From contig CAMYLV010000028.1 of the NCBI GenBank assembly GCA_947259495.1, forward strand, positions 1-37,918: a DNA stretch of 37,918 bases, read 5' to 3'. Under the pieces are notes generated by a model. That model made no database searches and was not told the DNA's origin. It saw only the letters and a list, made by a program, of their open reading frames with translations. The DNA is from an uncultured Desulfobacterales bacterium (GTDB lineage Bacteria > Desulfobacterota > Desulfobacteria > Desulfobacterales > JAHEIW01). Position 1 is the stretch's first letter. Each line of letters begins with the position of its first letter. Of this stretch, positions 6,831 to 13,646 are shown piece by piece. The translations under genes were made by a program, and so were the position numbers.

Positions 6831-9395
6831 ATGCGCGAACCGCTACTGCATATGCCTATGGATATTAAAAAAGTATTCAGCTCCAGCCGGTCAGTTTGCC
6901 TTTTGCTGATGATTGCAATTCTGGCGGGAATGCTTTTTGGCTTTAAGCCATTGTTATTTTTGGAATACAAGGCATATGACCTTATGTCGCGGTTAAGGCG
7001 CAGAACAACCGGCGTGCCGGTTATAATCGTCGCCATCGATGATAAGAGCCTGAATAAAGTCGGTGGTTGGCCCTGGCCACGTTCTTATATTGCGGAGGTC
7101 ATCAACACCCTTTCAAAAAACAATGTCCACACCCTGGGCGTCTCCATTCTATACCGCAACCGGGAGCTGAATGATGGCCGGGTTGAAATTCAAAATCTCA
7201 GAGAAACACTTCGCAAAAATCCACCGCCCGGTAAAAAACAGACGCTTAAGAAAATCGACCGGCTTCTGGCGCAAACGCAGAGCCGGCTGGATCATGATGC
7301 CCAGTTAATTTCTGCCGTCCGCACAGCGCGCAATGTCGTCTTACCCCTTCGATTCATTCTTTCCGAATCTGGTGACGCAAATGCACCTGCGTTGTCGGAC
7401 TGGCTGAAAATGAATTCGATCGAATTCAGTGCAAAACCGGCTGGGCAAAACCTGCCGGTCAAGGCGGCCACATTTTTATTCAATCCGCATCCCGGCAAGC
7501 CCTTTAGCGTATCACAGGTTCAACAACCCTACCGCGAACTGTCAAGAAAATCGGGCGCTTTAGGACACATCAACCTGATCGCCGACCCGGACAATGTGAC
7601 CCGCAATGTTCCCCTGTTGATCCGCTTTCAAGACAGAGCGTTTCTTTCTTTTGCCTTGCAGGTCGCTATGAAATATTATGGTGCCCATATCCGAAACCTG
7701 CGTGAGCATTCTTTCGGTCTGCAAATTAAGCAACTGTCTGTTCCAACCTTCGGTCACCATCAAATGCTGATCGATTTCAGCGGTCAGGAAGCCAACATTC
7801 AAAAAATTTCAGCGGCTGATGTACTTGAAGGAAAAATTGAACCCGAACGATTTCGCAATAAAATTGTAATATTCGGCTTATCCGCTGATGCATTCAGCCC
7901 CCGCTATCAAATACCGGGACAGGGTCCGGCCGCCGGAATAGAAATTACCGCCTGTGCTGTCGAAAACATCATAAACCGCAAACATATTTCAAGGCCCGCA
8001 TGGTTTCCGGCGCTGGAGATTTTGGTGCTTTTATATTTTGGCTTCTTTTTGCTGGTTGTCATTCCCAAGGTGCAGCCGCGAATCGGGATGCTCATCTTCG
8101 CCATTTTCTTAGCCACCTGGATGGGCGTTGCTGTGTTGTTGTTGATTACTCAGGGCCAATGGCTGCGCAGCATTACACCAACACTTTTTGCCGTTGTTGG
8201 CTTTGCGATAACCGGTCGGTTGCGAATATCGGATGAAAAAAAAGATGAAAGTGTCGAATTAAACAAGTCGCTGGGGTTATCGCTGCAAGGTCAAGGTATG
8301 CTGGATATGGCCTTTGAAAAATTTCTGAAATGCCCGCTAACCGACAAAGCGGTAAAAGCATTGCTCTATAACCTGGGCCTGGATTTCGAGCGAAAACGAA
8401 TGTTTAACAAGGCGCTGGCGGTTTACAACCATATTTTAAAGGCCGGAGCATTTAAGGACATCAAGCGCAGAATAAAGCACCTGAAACAAATTGAGCATAC
8501 ACTGGCGTTGCCTGCCGGTCAGAAGAAAAAGGATACCAGCCTCATATGGGCCGATGCAACCACCAAACCCACGCTGGGTCGTTATGAAATTATCAAAGAA
8601 TTGGGTCATGGTGCCATGGGCACTGTTTATCTGGGTAAAGATCCGAGCATCAATCGTGAGGTGGCCATCAAAACGCTCAGTTATGGCGAAGTTGAAGCCC
8701 AGCAGCTCACGGAAGTCAAAGATCAATTTTTCCGGGAAGCTGAAGCCGCCGGAAAACTCTCACACCCCAACATCGTTACGATCTATGATGTCGGCGAAGA
8801 CCATGATATGGCCTACATCGCCATGGAATTACTGAAGGGTAAAGAGCTGACCCATTTTTGCCATAAAAGCAGTTTGCTGGCGGTCGATCGCGTTCTCAAC
8901 GTGGGGCTTTCAGTAGCAGAAGCGCTCGCTTATGCCCACCAGCAGGGCGTTGTCCATCGGGATATCAAACCGGCCAACATTATCTTGCTGGAAAATGATC
9001 AGGTCAAGGTCGCTGATTTTGGCATCGCGCGTGTCATGAGTTCATCAACCAAGACGGAAACGGGCGTTATTTTCGGTACGCCAAACTATATGTCGCCGGA
9101 ACAGGTGGCCGGTAAAAAGGTAGACGGCCGCTCGGATCTTTTTTCGCTGGGGGTTGTTTTATACGAGATGCTAAGCGCTGAAAAACCCTACAAAGGTGAA
9201 AACATTACGGCCTTAATGTATGCCATCACCCACAACAACTGCGCGCCGCTGTCGCAAGTGGCTCCCCAGACACCGAAATGCTGTGTAAAGCTGATTGATA
9301 AATTGTTGCGTACTGGAGTTAGCAAGCGTTATCAGTCCGCCGCCCAGGTCGTCAAACAAATCAATCATTGCCAGCAAGAATTAAAAACCGCTTAA
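6831..9395 (+). CDS. CHASE2-domain membrane Ser/Thr protein kinase
   Basis: 854 residues from ATG 6831; TTG 6828 and ATG 6852 are alternatives and no start has a clear ribosome site. Order: N-terminal membrane helix (about 18-40), an extracytoplasmic CHASE2 sensor domain (about 45-385, starting VIIVAIDDKSLNKVGGWPWPR), three membrane helices (about 390-460), a cytoplasmic linker with TPR-like helices (about 480-560), then a complete Hanks-type kinase domain (about 582-850). Kinase motifs are intact: glycine loop ELGHGAMGTVYLG, VAIK (Lys614), HRDIKPAN (Asp711), DFG (729-731), GTPNYMSPEQ and DLFSLGVVLYEM. It should phosphorylate Ser/Thr in response to a periplasmic signal. It follows gspB by 45 bp and is followed by an FHA gene, the usual phosphothreonine reader. 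CHASE2 ligands are unknown. Confidence 0.92.
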   Translation: MREPLLHMPMDIKKVFSSSRSVCLLLMIAILAGMLFGFKPLLFLEYKAYDLMSRLRRRTTGVPVIIVAIDDKSLNKVGGWPWPRSYIAEVINTLSKNNVHTLGVSILYRNRELNDGRVEIQNLRETLRKNPPPGKKQTLKKIDRLLAQTQSRLDHDAQLISAVRTARNVVLPLRFILSESGDANAPALSDWLKMNSIEFSAKPAGQNLPVKAATFLFNPHPGKPFSVSQVQQPYRELSRKSGALGHINLIADPDNVTRNVPLLIRFQDRAFLSFALQVAMKYYGAHIRNLREHSFGLQIKQLSVPTFGHHQMLIDFSGQEANIQKISAADVLEGKIEPERFRNKIVIFGLSADAFSPRYQIPGQGPAAGIEITACAVENIINRKHISRPAWFPALEILVLLYFGFFLLVVIPKVQPRIGMLIFAIFLATWMGVAVLLLITQGQWLRSITPTLFAVVGFAITGRLRISDEKKDESVELNKSLGLSLQGQGMLDMAFEKFLKCPLTDKAVKALLYNLGLDFERKRMFNKALAVYNHILKAGAFKDIKRRIKHLKQIEHTLALPAGQKKKDTSLIWADATTKPTLGRYEIIKELGHGAMGTVYLGKDPSINREVAIKTLSYGEVEAQQLTEVKDQFFREAEAAGKLSHPNIVTIYDVGEDHDMAYIAMELLKGKELTHFCHKSSLLAVDRVLNVGLSVAEALAYAHQQGVVHRDIKPANIILLENDQVKVADFGIARVMSSSTKTETGVIFGTPNYMSPEQVAGKKVDGRSDLFSLGVVLYEMLSAEKPYKGENITALMYAITHNNCAPLSQVAPQTPKCCVKLIDKLLRTGVSKRYQSAAQVVKQINHCQQELKTA

Positions 9396-9527
9396 AATGT
9401 TGCTGCAGGGAATGGAAAAACATGGTAAGATAATTTCAAGATGCCGTAAATATATTTGCAACTTCGCATTAATTGTCATGCATAATTCAGGCAGTAAAGC
9501 AGCATAGTGAATCGGGAGGTCGCCACC

Positions 9528-9878
9528 ATGTTGAAAATAGAGTTAAAGTTCAAAGACAAAATTCTGAAACAGATTGAAACCGATAAAAACGAAATCACCA
9601 TAGGGCGAGGCAACGGTAACGACATCCAGATTGATAACCTGGCCGTCTCAACACTGCATGCAAAAATAATCAAACTAAAAAACGATTATGAGGTCGTGGA
9701 CCTCAACAGCACCAACGGCACCTTTTTAAACGACAAAGCGGTCAAAAAAGCGATTTTAGCCCCACAGGATACCCTCACTATCGGAAAACATATGCTTCAA
9801 ATCAAGTCAACGGGCGCAAGCAATGCCGCTGCTGCAGATCTGGCGGACAGAACCGTAAAAGTTTCCACATCTAAATAA
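9528..9878 (+). CDS. Small FHA-domain protein
   Basis: 116 residues. The ATG at 9528 is chosen over an upstream in-frame GTG (9507) because GGGAGG sits 9 bases before the ATG. Almost the whole protein is one FHA domain (about 20-90): IGRGNGND with Arg27, STLHAKI with Ser41 and His44, and STNGTFLN with Asn63-Gly64. These are the residues that contact phosphothreonine. The tail ends in an Ala-rich linker and ADRTVKV, where Thr109 is a plausible phospho-acceptor. It lies 132 bp after the CHASE2 kinase in the same direction, so it is a likely reader or substrate of that kinase. Compare GarA/OdhI, small FHA proteins switched by threonine phosphorylation of a terminal tail; that analogy is inference. 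Confidence 0.9.
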   Translation: MLKIELKFKDKILKQIETDKNEITIGRGNGNDIQIDNLAVSTLHAKIIKLKNDYEVVDLNSTNGTFLNDKAVKKAILAPQDTLTIGKHMLQIKSTGASNAAAADLADRTVKVSTSK

Positions 9879-9957
9879 AATTTCACATCGATACCTATTT
9901 TGCGAGCTTGATAAGCGGCGCTGAATAGATCGGTTGGTCCGTCGGCCCGTTTGACGG

Positions 9958-11133
9958 CTAAGCTTTGGACGCCTTTTGATAAAGGGGGGAAATATCACGC
10001 AGGGTCGTGACCACCGCTTTGAGTGCCTTTAAAAAGGTATCAATATCATTTTCCGTGTTATCGATCCCGAATGAGAGGACCAGCGTTCCCTGGGCATCTG
10101 CATGACTGAGTCCCAGGGATAACAACACATGAGAAGCGCGCAACGAACCGGTTGCACATGCTGAGCGTGTCGATACAGCTATATTTTCGTCATCGAGCAT
10201 CAACATGACGCTTTCCCCTTCAATATATTGGACTGAAATCGACAGCAGATTGGGCAAGCTATGTTCCGGATGCGTATTGACGATATATTCATCGATCGTC
10301 TTGGGTAATTCGGTTAACAGCCTGTTCTTCAGGGTTCGCAGATGCGCCAGTCGTTTGTCCATATCCCGCAGTGCAAGCTCCGCTGCTTTGCCCATCCCGA
10401 TAATTCCTACAAGATTTTCGGCGCCGGCGCGCTTATTATTTTCCTGAACGCCACCATCCAGGAGGGGAAAAATTCGGGTGCCACGGCGAATATAAAGACC
10501 GCCGACGCCTGCTGGGCCATAAAAAGTGTTCGCGGCAAAACTGAGCAAATCCACCCCCAGTTTTTGGACATCCATCGGAAGCACTCCAACCGAATCCACG
10601 GCATCCGTGTGGAAGATCACCTTTTTTTCACGGGTAATTGCGCCAATCTCTTCAATAGGTTGAATGGTTCCCGTTTCGTTATTGCTGTGCATAATGGACA
10701 CCAGAATCGTATCTTTGGTAATCGCATCGGCCACATCTCGGGGCTTAACGCGGCCGCTGGAGTCAACCGGTAGAGAAGTGACTACAAATCCGGCGGACTT
10801 GAGACGGCGCAAACTGCGGATGACCGCATTGTGTTCGATATTGGAGGTGACGATGTGCTTGCCCCTGTCTTCATTCGCCAAAGCCACGCCCTTGATGGCA
10901 TGGTTGACAGACTCGGTCCCACCGGAGGTAAAAACAATTTCTTTGGGAGTCTTACAATTCAGCAGCTGGGCCACAGCTTTGCGCGCATTCTGCAGCACAG
11001 CGGCGGCTTCTTCACCGGATTTATGCTGACTGGCAGGGTTGTGATAATCCTTTTCGATGGCCTCAATCATCACTGTTTTGACTTCAGGCAATAAGGGCTT
11101 TGCCGATATGTGGTCCAGATTGATAACTTTCAT
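9958..11133 (-). CDS. iscS: IscS-like protein lacking the PLP-binding lysine (Archaeoglobus IscS type)
   Basis: 391 residues, fold type I aminotransferase/cysteine desulfurase family. The ATG at 11133 has a GGTAGG ribosome site and lies 30 bp after iscU. Conserved family features: SGGTES (70-75), His101, NNETGTIQP (Asn152), HTDAV (Asp177) and the mobile-loop Cys326 in TRSACATGS. The motif that normally reads S-x-H-K-F-Y-G-P here reads SFAANTFYGPAG: Asn202-Thr203 replace the His-Lys that would bind PLP. The Gln that normally follows DAV is Asp180, and the Arg that normally holds the substrate carboxylate (HGTxRFS) is Val352. I recall that Archaeoglobus fulgidus IscS also lacks the lysine, has HGTLLL, ends in a similar SPLY tail, and donates a cysteine ligand to an IscU-bound [2Fe-2S] cluster. 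A scaffold or ligand role is therefore more likely than desulfuration. It converges with the FHA gene. Confidence 0.9.
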   Translation of the reverse strand: MKVINLDHISAKPLLPEVKTVMIEAIEKDYHNPASQHKSGEEAAAVLQNARKAVAQLLNCKTPKEIVFTSGGTESVNHAIKGVALANEDRGKHIVTSNIEHNAVIRSLRRLKSAGFVVTSLPVDSSGRVKPRDVADAITKDTILVSIMHSNNETGTIQPIEEIGAITREKKVIFHTDAVDSVGVLPMDVQKLGVDLLSFAANTFYGPAGVGGLYIRRGTRIFPLLDGGVQENNKRAGAENLVGIIGMGKAAELALRDMDKRLAHLRTLKNRLLTELPKTIDEYIVNTHPEHSLPNLLSISVQYIEGESVMLMLDDENIAVSTRSACATGSLRASHVLLSLGLSHADAQGTLVLSFGIDNTENDIDTFLKALKAVVTTLRDISPLYQKASKA

Positions 11134-11163
11134 AATGACCTACCTTACTTGATCACCGAAGAT

Positions 11164-11676
11164 TTAATGTTCGTCTTCAAGACTGGATTGACACGCATCA
11201 CAAAATGTTATGTCCGCCTGGATTTCGATATCACAATACGGACAATAACATTTTTGCCCATGCGAATGTTCGTGTTTTTCTTTGCGGATGGGTTGCGGCC
11301 GCTTCACGCCGGCTAATTTATCCTCATAGTCCTGGATGGCCAACTGCAGGGCATCTGCTCCCAGGTTGGAGCAGTGCAGCTTGTTTTTGGGCAGGCCCTC
11401 CAGAGCCGCTGCGACATCTTTATTGGTGAGTTGCTTGGCTTCCGCCAGGCTTTTGCCCCTGGCGATTTCGGTAATCATGCTGGATACGGCAATAGCAGAA
11501 CCGCAGCCGAACGTCTGAAATTTGATCTCTTCGATGTGTTCATCCTTTATCTTCAGATAAATCGTCATCATATCACCGCACAGCGGATTGCCGACCTCGC
11601 CGACACCATCGGCATCTTCGATTACACCGACATTGCGCGGATTGCGGAAGTGGTCCATAACCGTTTTGTTGTACAT
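11164..11676 (-). CDS. iscU: IscU/NifU-N scaffold with C-terminal zinc ribbon
   Basis: 170 residues, with a strong AAAGGAGG ribosome site before the ATG at 11676. Residues 1-125 are the IscU fold, with the three cluster cysteines Cys33 (NPLCGD, with Asp35), Cys58 (FGCGSA) and Cys102 (LHCSN, preceded by His101). The protein assembles an iron-sulfur cluster and passes it on. After a His-rich, charged linker (130-140), the C-terminus has CYCPYC and CDAC (Cys145, 148, 159, 162), a zinc-ribbon or rubredoxin-like knuckle not present in ordinary IscU (about 128 residues). The IscU part closely resembles archaeal Archaeoglobus IscU (FQTFGC, HCSNL). It is the first gene of a two-gene operon with the lysine-less iscS. 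No iscR, iscA, hscBA or fdx is nearby. Confidence 0.92.
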   Translation of the reverse strand: MYNKTVMDHFRNPRNVGVIEDADGVGEVGNPLCGDMMTIYLKIKDEHIEEIKFQTFGCGSAIAVSSMITEIARGKSLAEAKQLTNKDVAAALEGLPKNKLHCSNLGADALQLAIQDYEDKLAGVKRPQPIRKEKHEHSHGQKCYCPYCDIEIQADITFCDACQSSLEDEH

Positions 11677-11775
11677 ACTAGCTTCCTCCTTTATCCGAAT
11701 AAATTCATAGCTTCCGGTTGATCGGTAAGCGCAAAATATAAAAGTTAAGGAACCGTTTAAAGCCTAAATAAGACT

Positions 11776-11834
11776 TAGAAGTCATTTCAAAACCTCTTTG
11801 GCGCTAATTTTGCGGGCTTTTGAAATGGCTTCTA
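11776..11834 (-). terminator. Inverted repeat between the alcohol dehydrogenase gene and iscU, possible terminator
   Basis: A 17-base stem, 11776-11792 (TAGAAGTCATTTCAAAA) with 11818-11834 (TTTTGAAATGGCTTCTA), one G-T mismatch, around a 25-base loop. The right arm begins at the alcohol dehydrogenase stop codon. On the minus strand it follows that gene directly, but only a weak T-rich tail comes after, so it may be an mRNA-end stabiliser as much as a terminator. Confidence 0.5.
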
Positions 11835-12860
11835 GTCAATTTTTAGTACTTTGGCACCCCGGATTTCCCCTTGTTTCAGTTCGACCAGGGCTCGATTGGC
11901 ATCTTGCAATTCAAATTCCTGCACCTCCGGTTTAATCGGAATTTCTGCGGCCAGCAGCAGGAATTCTCTGACATCGGTGCGCACAACGTTGGCCACACTT
12001 TTAATTTCCTTTTCCTGCCAGAGATGCCCCGGATAATCCAGATTTAATAAGGCCTTTTTATCGCTTTCCTCCTTACGAATCGCATTAATAATCAGGCGGC
12101 CCCCCGGCTTTAAGCATTTCAGGGCCTCAACGACCGGTTTCCAGGCCGGCGTGGTATCAATAATACTGTCGAGCTTTTCAGAAGGTTCGGCGGACGTATC
12201 GCCTGCCCAGAAGGCTCCCAGCTGACGGGCGAAAGCGCGTTCTTTTTTACTTCTTGCAAAAACAAACACCTTGGTATCTGGATATTTGTGGCGTACCATT
12301 TTTAAAACCAGATGGGCAGATGCGCCGAAGCCTGTCAGCCCCAGATTCTGATCATCTTTAATCCCGCTGAGTCGCATCGAGCGATAGCCGATGGCACCGG
12401 CACATAAAAGGGGTGCCGCCTGCAAATCGGTAAAGACCTCGGGAATGTTATAGGCAAAATCCTGGTCCACGGTCGTATATTCAGCATAACCGCCTTGGGC
12501 ATCCCTGCCAGTGGCCTTAAAATGCGCGCATAAGTTTTCAGCGTCGCTTCTGCAGAAATGACAGCGACCGCAGGCCGAATGGATCCAGGCAATACCGACG
12601 CGGTCACCTTTCCTGAATTTTGCGACCCTGTCTCCGCCCGCCGCCACCCGGCCGACAATTTGATGACCCAAAATTACCGGCAATTTCGGCGGGGGTGTAC
12701 GGCCTTCAATTTCATCCAGTTCGGTGTGGCACACGCCACAGGCGGACACCTTTATCAAAATCTCGTTGTTCTCTGGGACCGGTTTCGGCAGATCCACAAG
12801 CGCTAGGGGGTTTTTATTATCAGCGATAGTGCTCAGCTGCTTTAACACCATTGCTTTCAC
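11832..12860 (-). CDS. Zinc-dependent alcohol dehydrogenase (MDR family)
   Basis: 342 residues, the usual length for medium-chain dehydrogenases. The start is GTG 12860 with GGGAGG about 11 bases upstream; ATG 12851 is an alternative. The N-terminal GroES-like catalytic domain has SACGVCHTE (catalytic zinc Cys41) and GHQ (His66), and a structural zinc lobe with Cys97, 100, 103 and 111. The Rossmann part carries GLTGFGASAH (about 174-183), the glycine motif of a bacterial subgroup of NAD(P)-linked alcohol dehydrogenases. It probably interconverts short alcohols and aldehydes; substrate and cofactor preference are not readable. GHQ instead of the common GHE appears typical of this subgroup. It has its own long upstream region and is separated from iscU by a hairpin. 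Confidence 0.88.
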   Translation of the reverse strand: MKAMVLKQLSTIADNKNPLALVDLPKPVPENNEILIKVSACGVCHTELDEIEGRTPPPKLPVILGHQIVGRVAAGGDRVAKFRKGDRVGIAWIHSACGRCHFCRSDAENLCAHFKATGRDAQGGYAEYTTVDQDFAYNIPEVFTDLQAAPLLCAGAIGYRSMRLSGIKDDQNLGLTGFGASAHLVLKMVRHKYPDTKVFVFARSKKERAFARQLGAFWAGDTSAEPSEKLDSIIDTTPAWKPVVEALKCLKPGGRLIINAIRKEESDKKALLNLDYPGHLWQEKEIKSVANVVRTDVREFLLLAAEIPIKPEVQEFELQDANRALVELKQGEIRGAKVLKID

Positions 12861-13056
12861 GGCCCCCGCATCCTCCCTTGAAATGGTAACTATTTTATAA
12901 TCTTATCCCTGTTTTTTTTCTTTTGCTTACGATCAAATCGGGTTGTATTATCTTTGGTCTAATTCTGCAATACCTATTCTTAAGGGTTACTCTGCCCTGT
13001 AAATAGTCGCCAAAACAGGCTATCCTTGCAGAAGAAATAGATTAAAAGTGAAACTA

Positions 13057-13163
13057 ATGATGCCAGCTCCTATTGTCAAGAATGTTAAGTGTTTGATAAT
13101 ATTAATTTAATTTATCAGGTAAAATGTACAGCCGAAATGCAAGCACCCTGACGCTGGCATCAT
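13057..13163. repeat. 11-base inverted repeat around an AT-rich core
   Basis: ATGATGCCAGC at 13057-13067 and its exact complement GCTGGCATCAT at 13153-13163, 85 bases apart. The interior is very AT-rich. It could be the ends of a small element or a long-range stem of a transcript. Confidence 0.35.
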
Positions 13164-13164
13164 A

Positions 13165-13452
13165 AGCAGCGCTAGCGATTTTCATGGGGCGAACGCGTGA
13201 AACCGGCCGGGAGCAGTTGCGGAGGTCTTGACATCACCTGCGAAGACCCTAGCTTATATGCAGGTCGGCGGAAGGTGCGGTACGAAATAATTGAGATTGC
13301 GAATACTGTCTAAATGACGCTGCTGTTGATGGTAACCGTTTTGCTGCCGGGCACAAACCAAAAATAACCTTAGCATAAATGCATCCATAACGTATTAAAG
13401 ACATTCTACCTCCCCGTTGCTTTTCAACAGTATTTAGCGGGGGGGGTTTTTT
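13165..13452 (+). ncRNA. Candidate structured RNA ending in an intrinsic terminator
   Basis: A GC-richer island inside an AT-rich spacer. GGTCTT (about 13224) can pair with AAGACC, and ACCTGC, inside that loop, can pair with GCAGGT downstream; the two stems interleave as in an H-type pseudoknot. The block ends at a strong terminator, although no protein gene precedes it on the plus strand. I do not recognise it as 6S, tmRNA, SRP, RNase P or a known riboswitch. The 5' end is a guess. Confidence 0.3.
13409..13452 (+). terminator. Intrinsic terminator in the spacer
   Basis: Arms CCTCCCCG (13409-13416) and CGGGGGGG (13438-13445) with one G-T pair, a 21-base loop, then six T (13447-13452). The nearest plus-strand protein gene upstream is more than 3.5 kb away, so it must end a short or non-coding transcript, or block antisense reading into the alcohol dehydrogenase side. 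Confidence 0.6.
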
Positions 13453-13560
13453 ATGATTTTTTGCCTTCTATTTTAAAACATGATATGCCAGCCCTGCATT
13501 CAATTTCCCATAAACATTAAAGGTCGTAGTATCGTCAAAATATGGTAGACTAATGGAAAT

Positions 13561-13582
13561 GTAACCCATGGCATTGGGTTAC
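13561..13582. promoter_or_regulatory. Palindrome upstream of the AsmA-like gene
   Basis: GTAACCCA (13561-13568) and TGGGTTAC (13575-13582), perfect 8-base arms with a 6-base centre, 65 bases before the start codon. Candidate operator or leader hairpin. Confidence 0.35.
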
Positions 13583-13602
13583 AGTAAAGCCGGTAATTTA
13601 GG

Positions 13603-13627
13603 ACCTGACCCAGAGGATCAGGTTTTT
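13603..13627 (+). terminator. Terminator-like hairpin 20 bases before the AsmA-like start
   Basis: ACCTGA (13603-13608) pairs with TCAGGT (13618-13623), followed by a run of five T. It is short and might act as an attenuator in the leader of the next gene. It may alternatively be fortuitous. Confidence 0.35.
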
Positions 13628-13646
13628 GATATTAACATAAAACAGA

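Larger units (their letters stand above)
12861..13646. other. Long intergenic region (786 bp) rich in structure
   Basis: No convincing protein-coding frame on either strand. It contains the promoter of the alcohol dehydrogenase (minus) and of the AsmA-like gene (plus), an 11-base inverted repeat (13057-13163), a GC-richer block with pseudoknot-capable pairing (about 13165-13300), a strong terminator (13409-13452) and two short hairpins (13561-13582 and 13603-13627). The block plus terminator could be a small RNA gene. Confidence 0.5.

Noticed and set aside
9958-11133. Frameshift or pseudogene as the cause of the missing lysine
   Set aside because: The frame is intact over 391 residues, the surrounding motif aligns without gaps, and several linked substitutions match the Archaeoglobus-type protein.
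13165-13452. Known RNA (tmRNA, 6S, SRP, RNase P, c-di-GMP or group II intron)
   Set aside because: I looked for the conserved words of each and found none; only an unnamed candidate structure is claimed.
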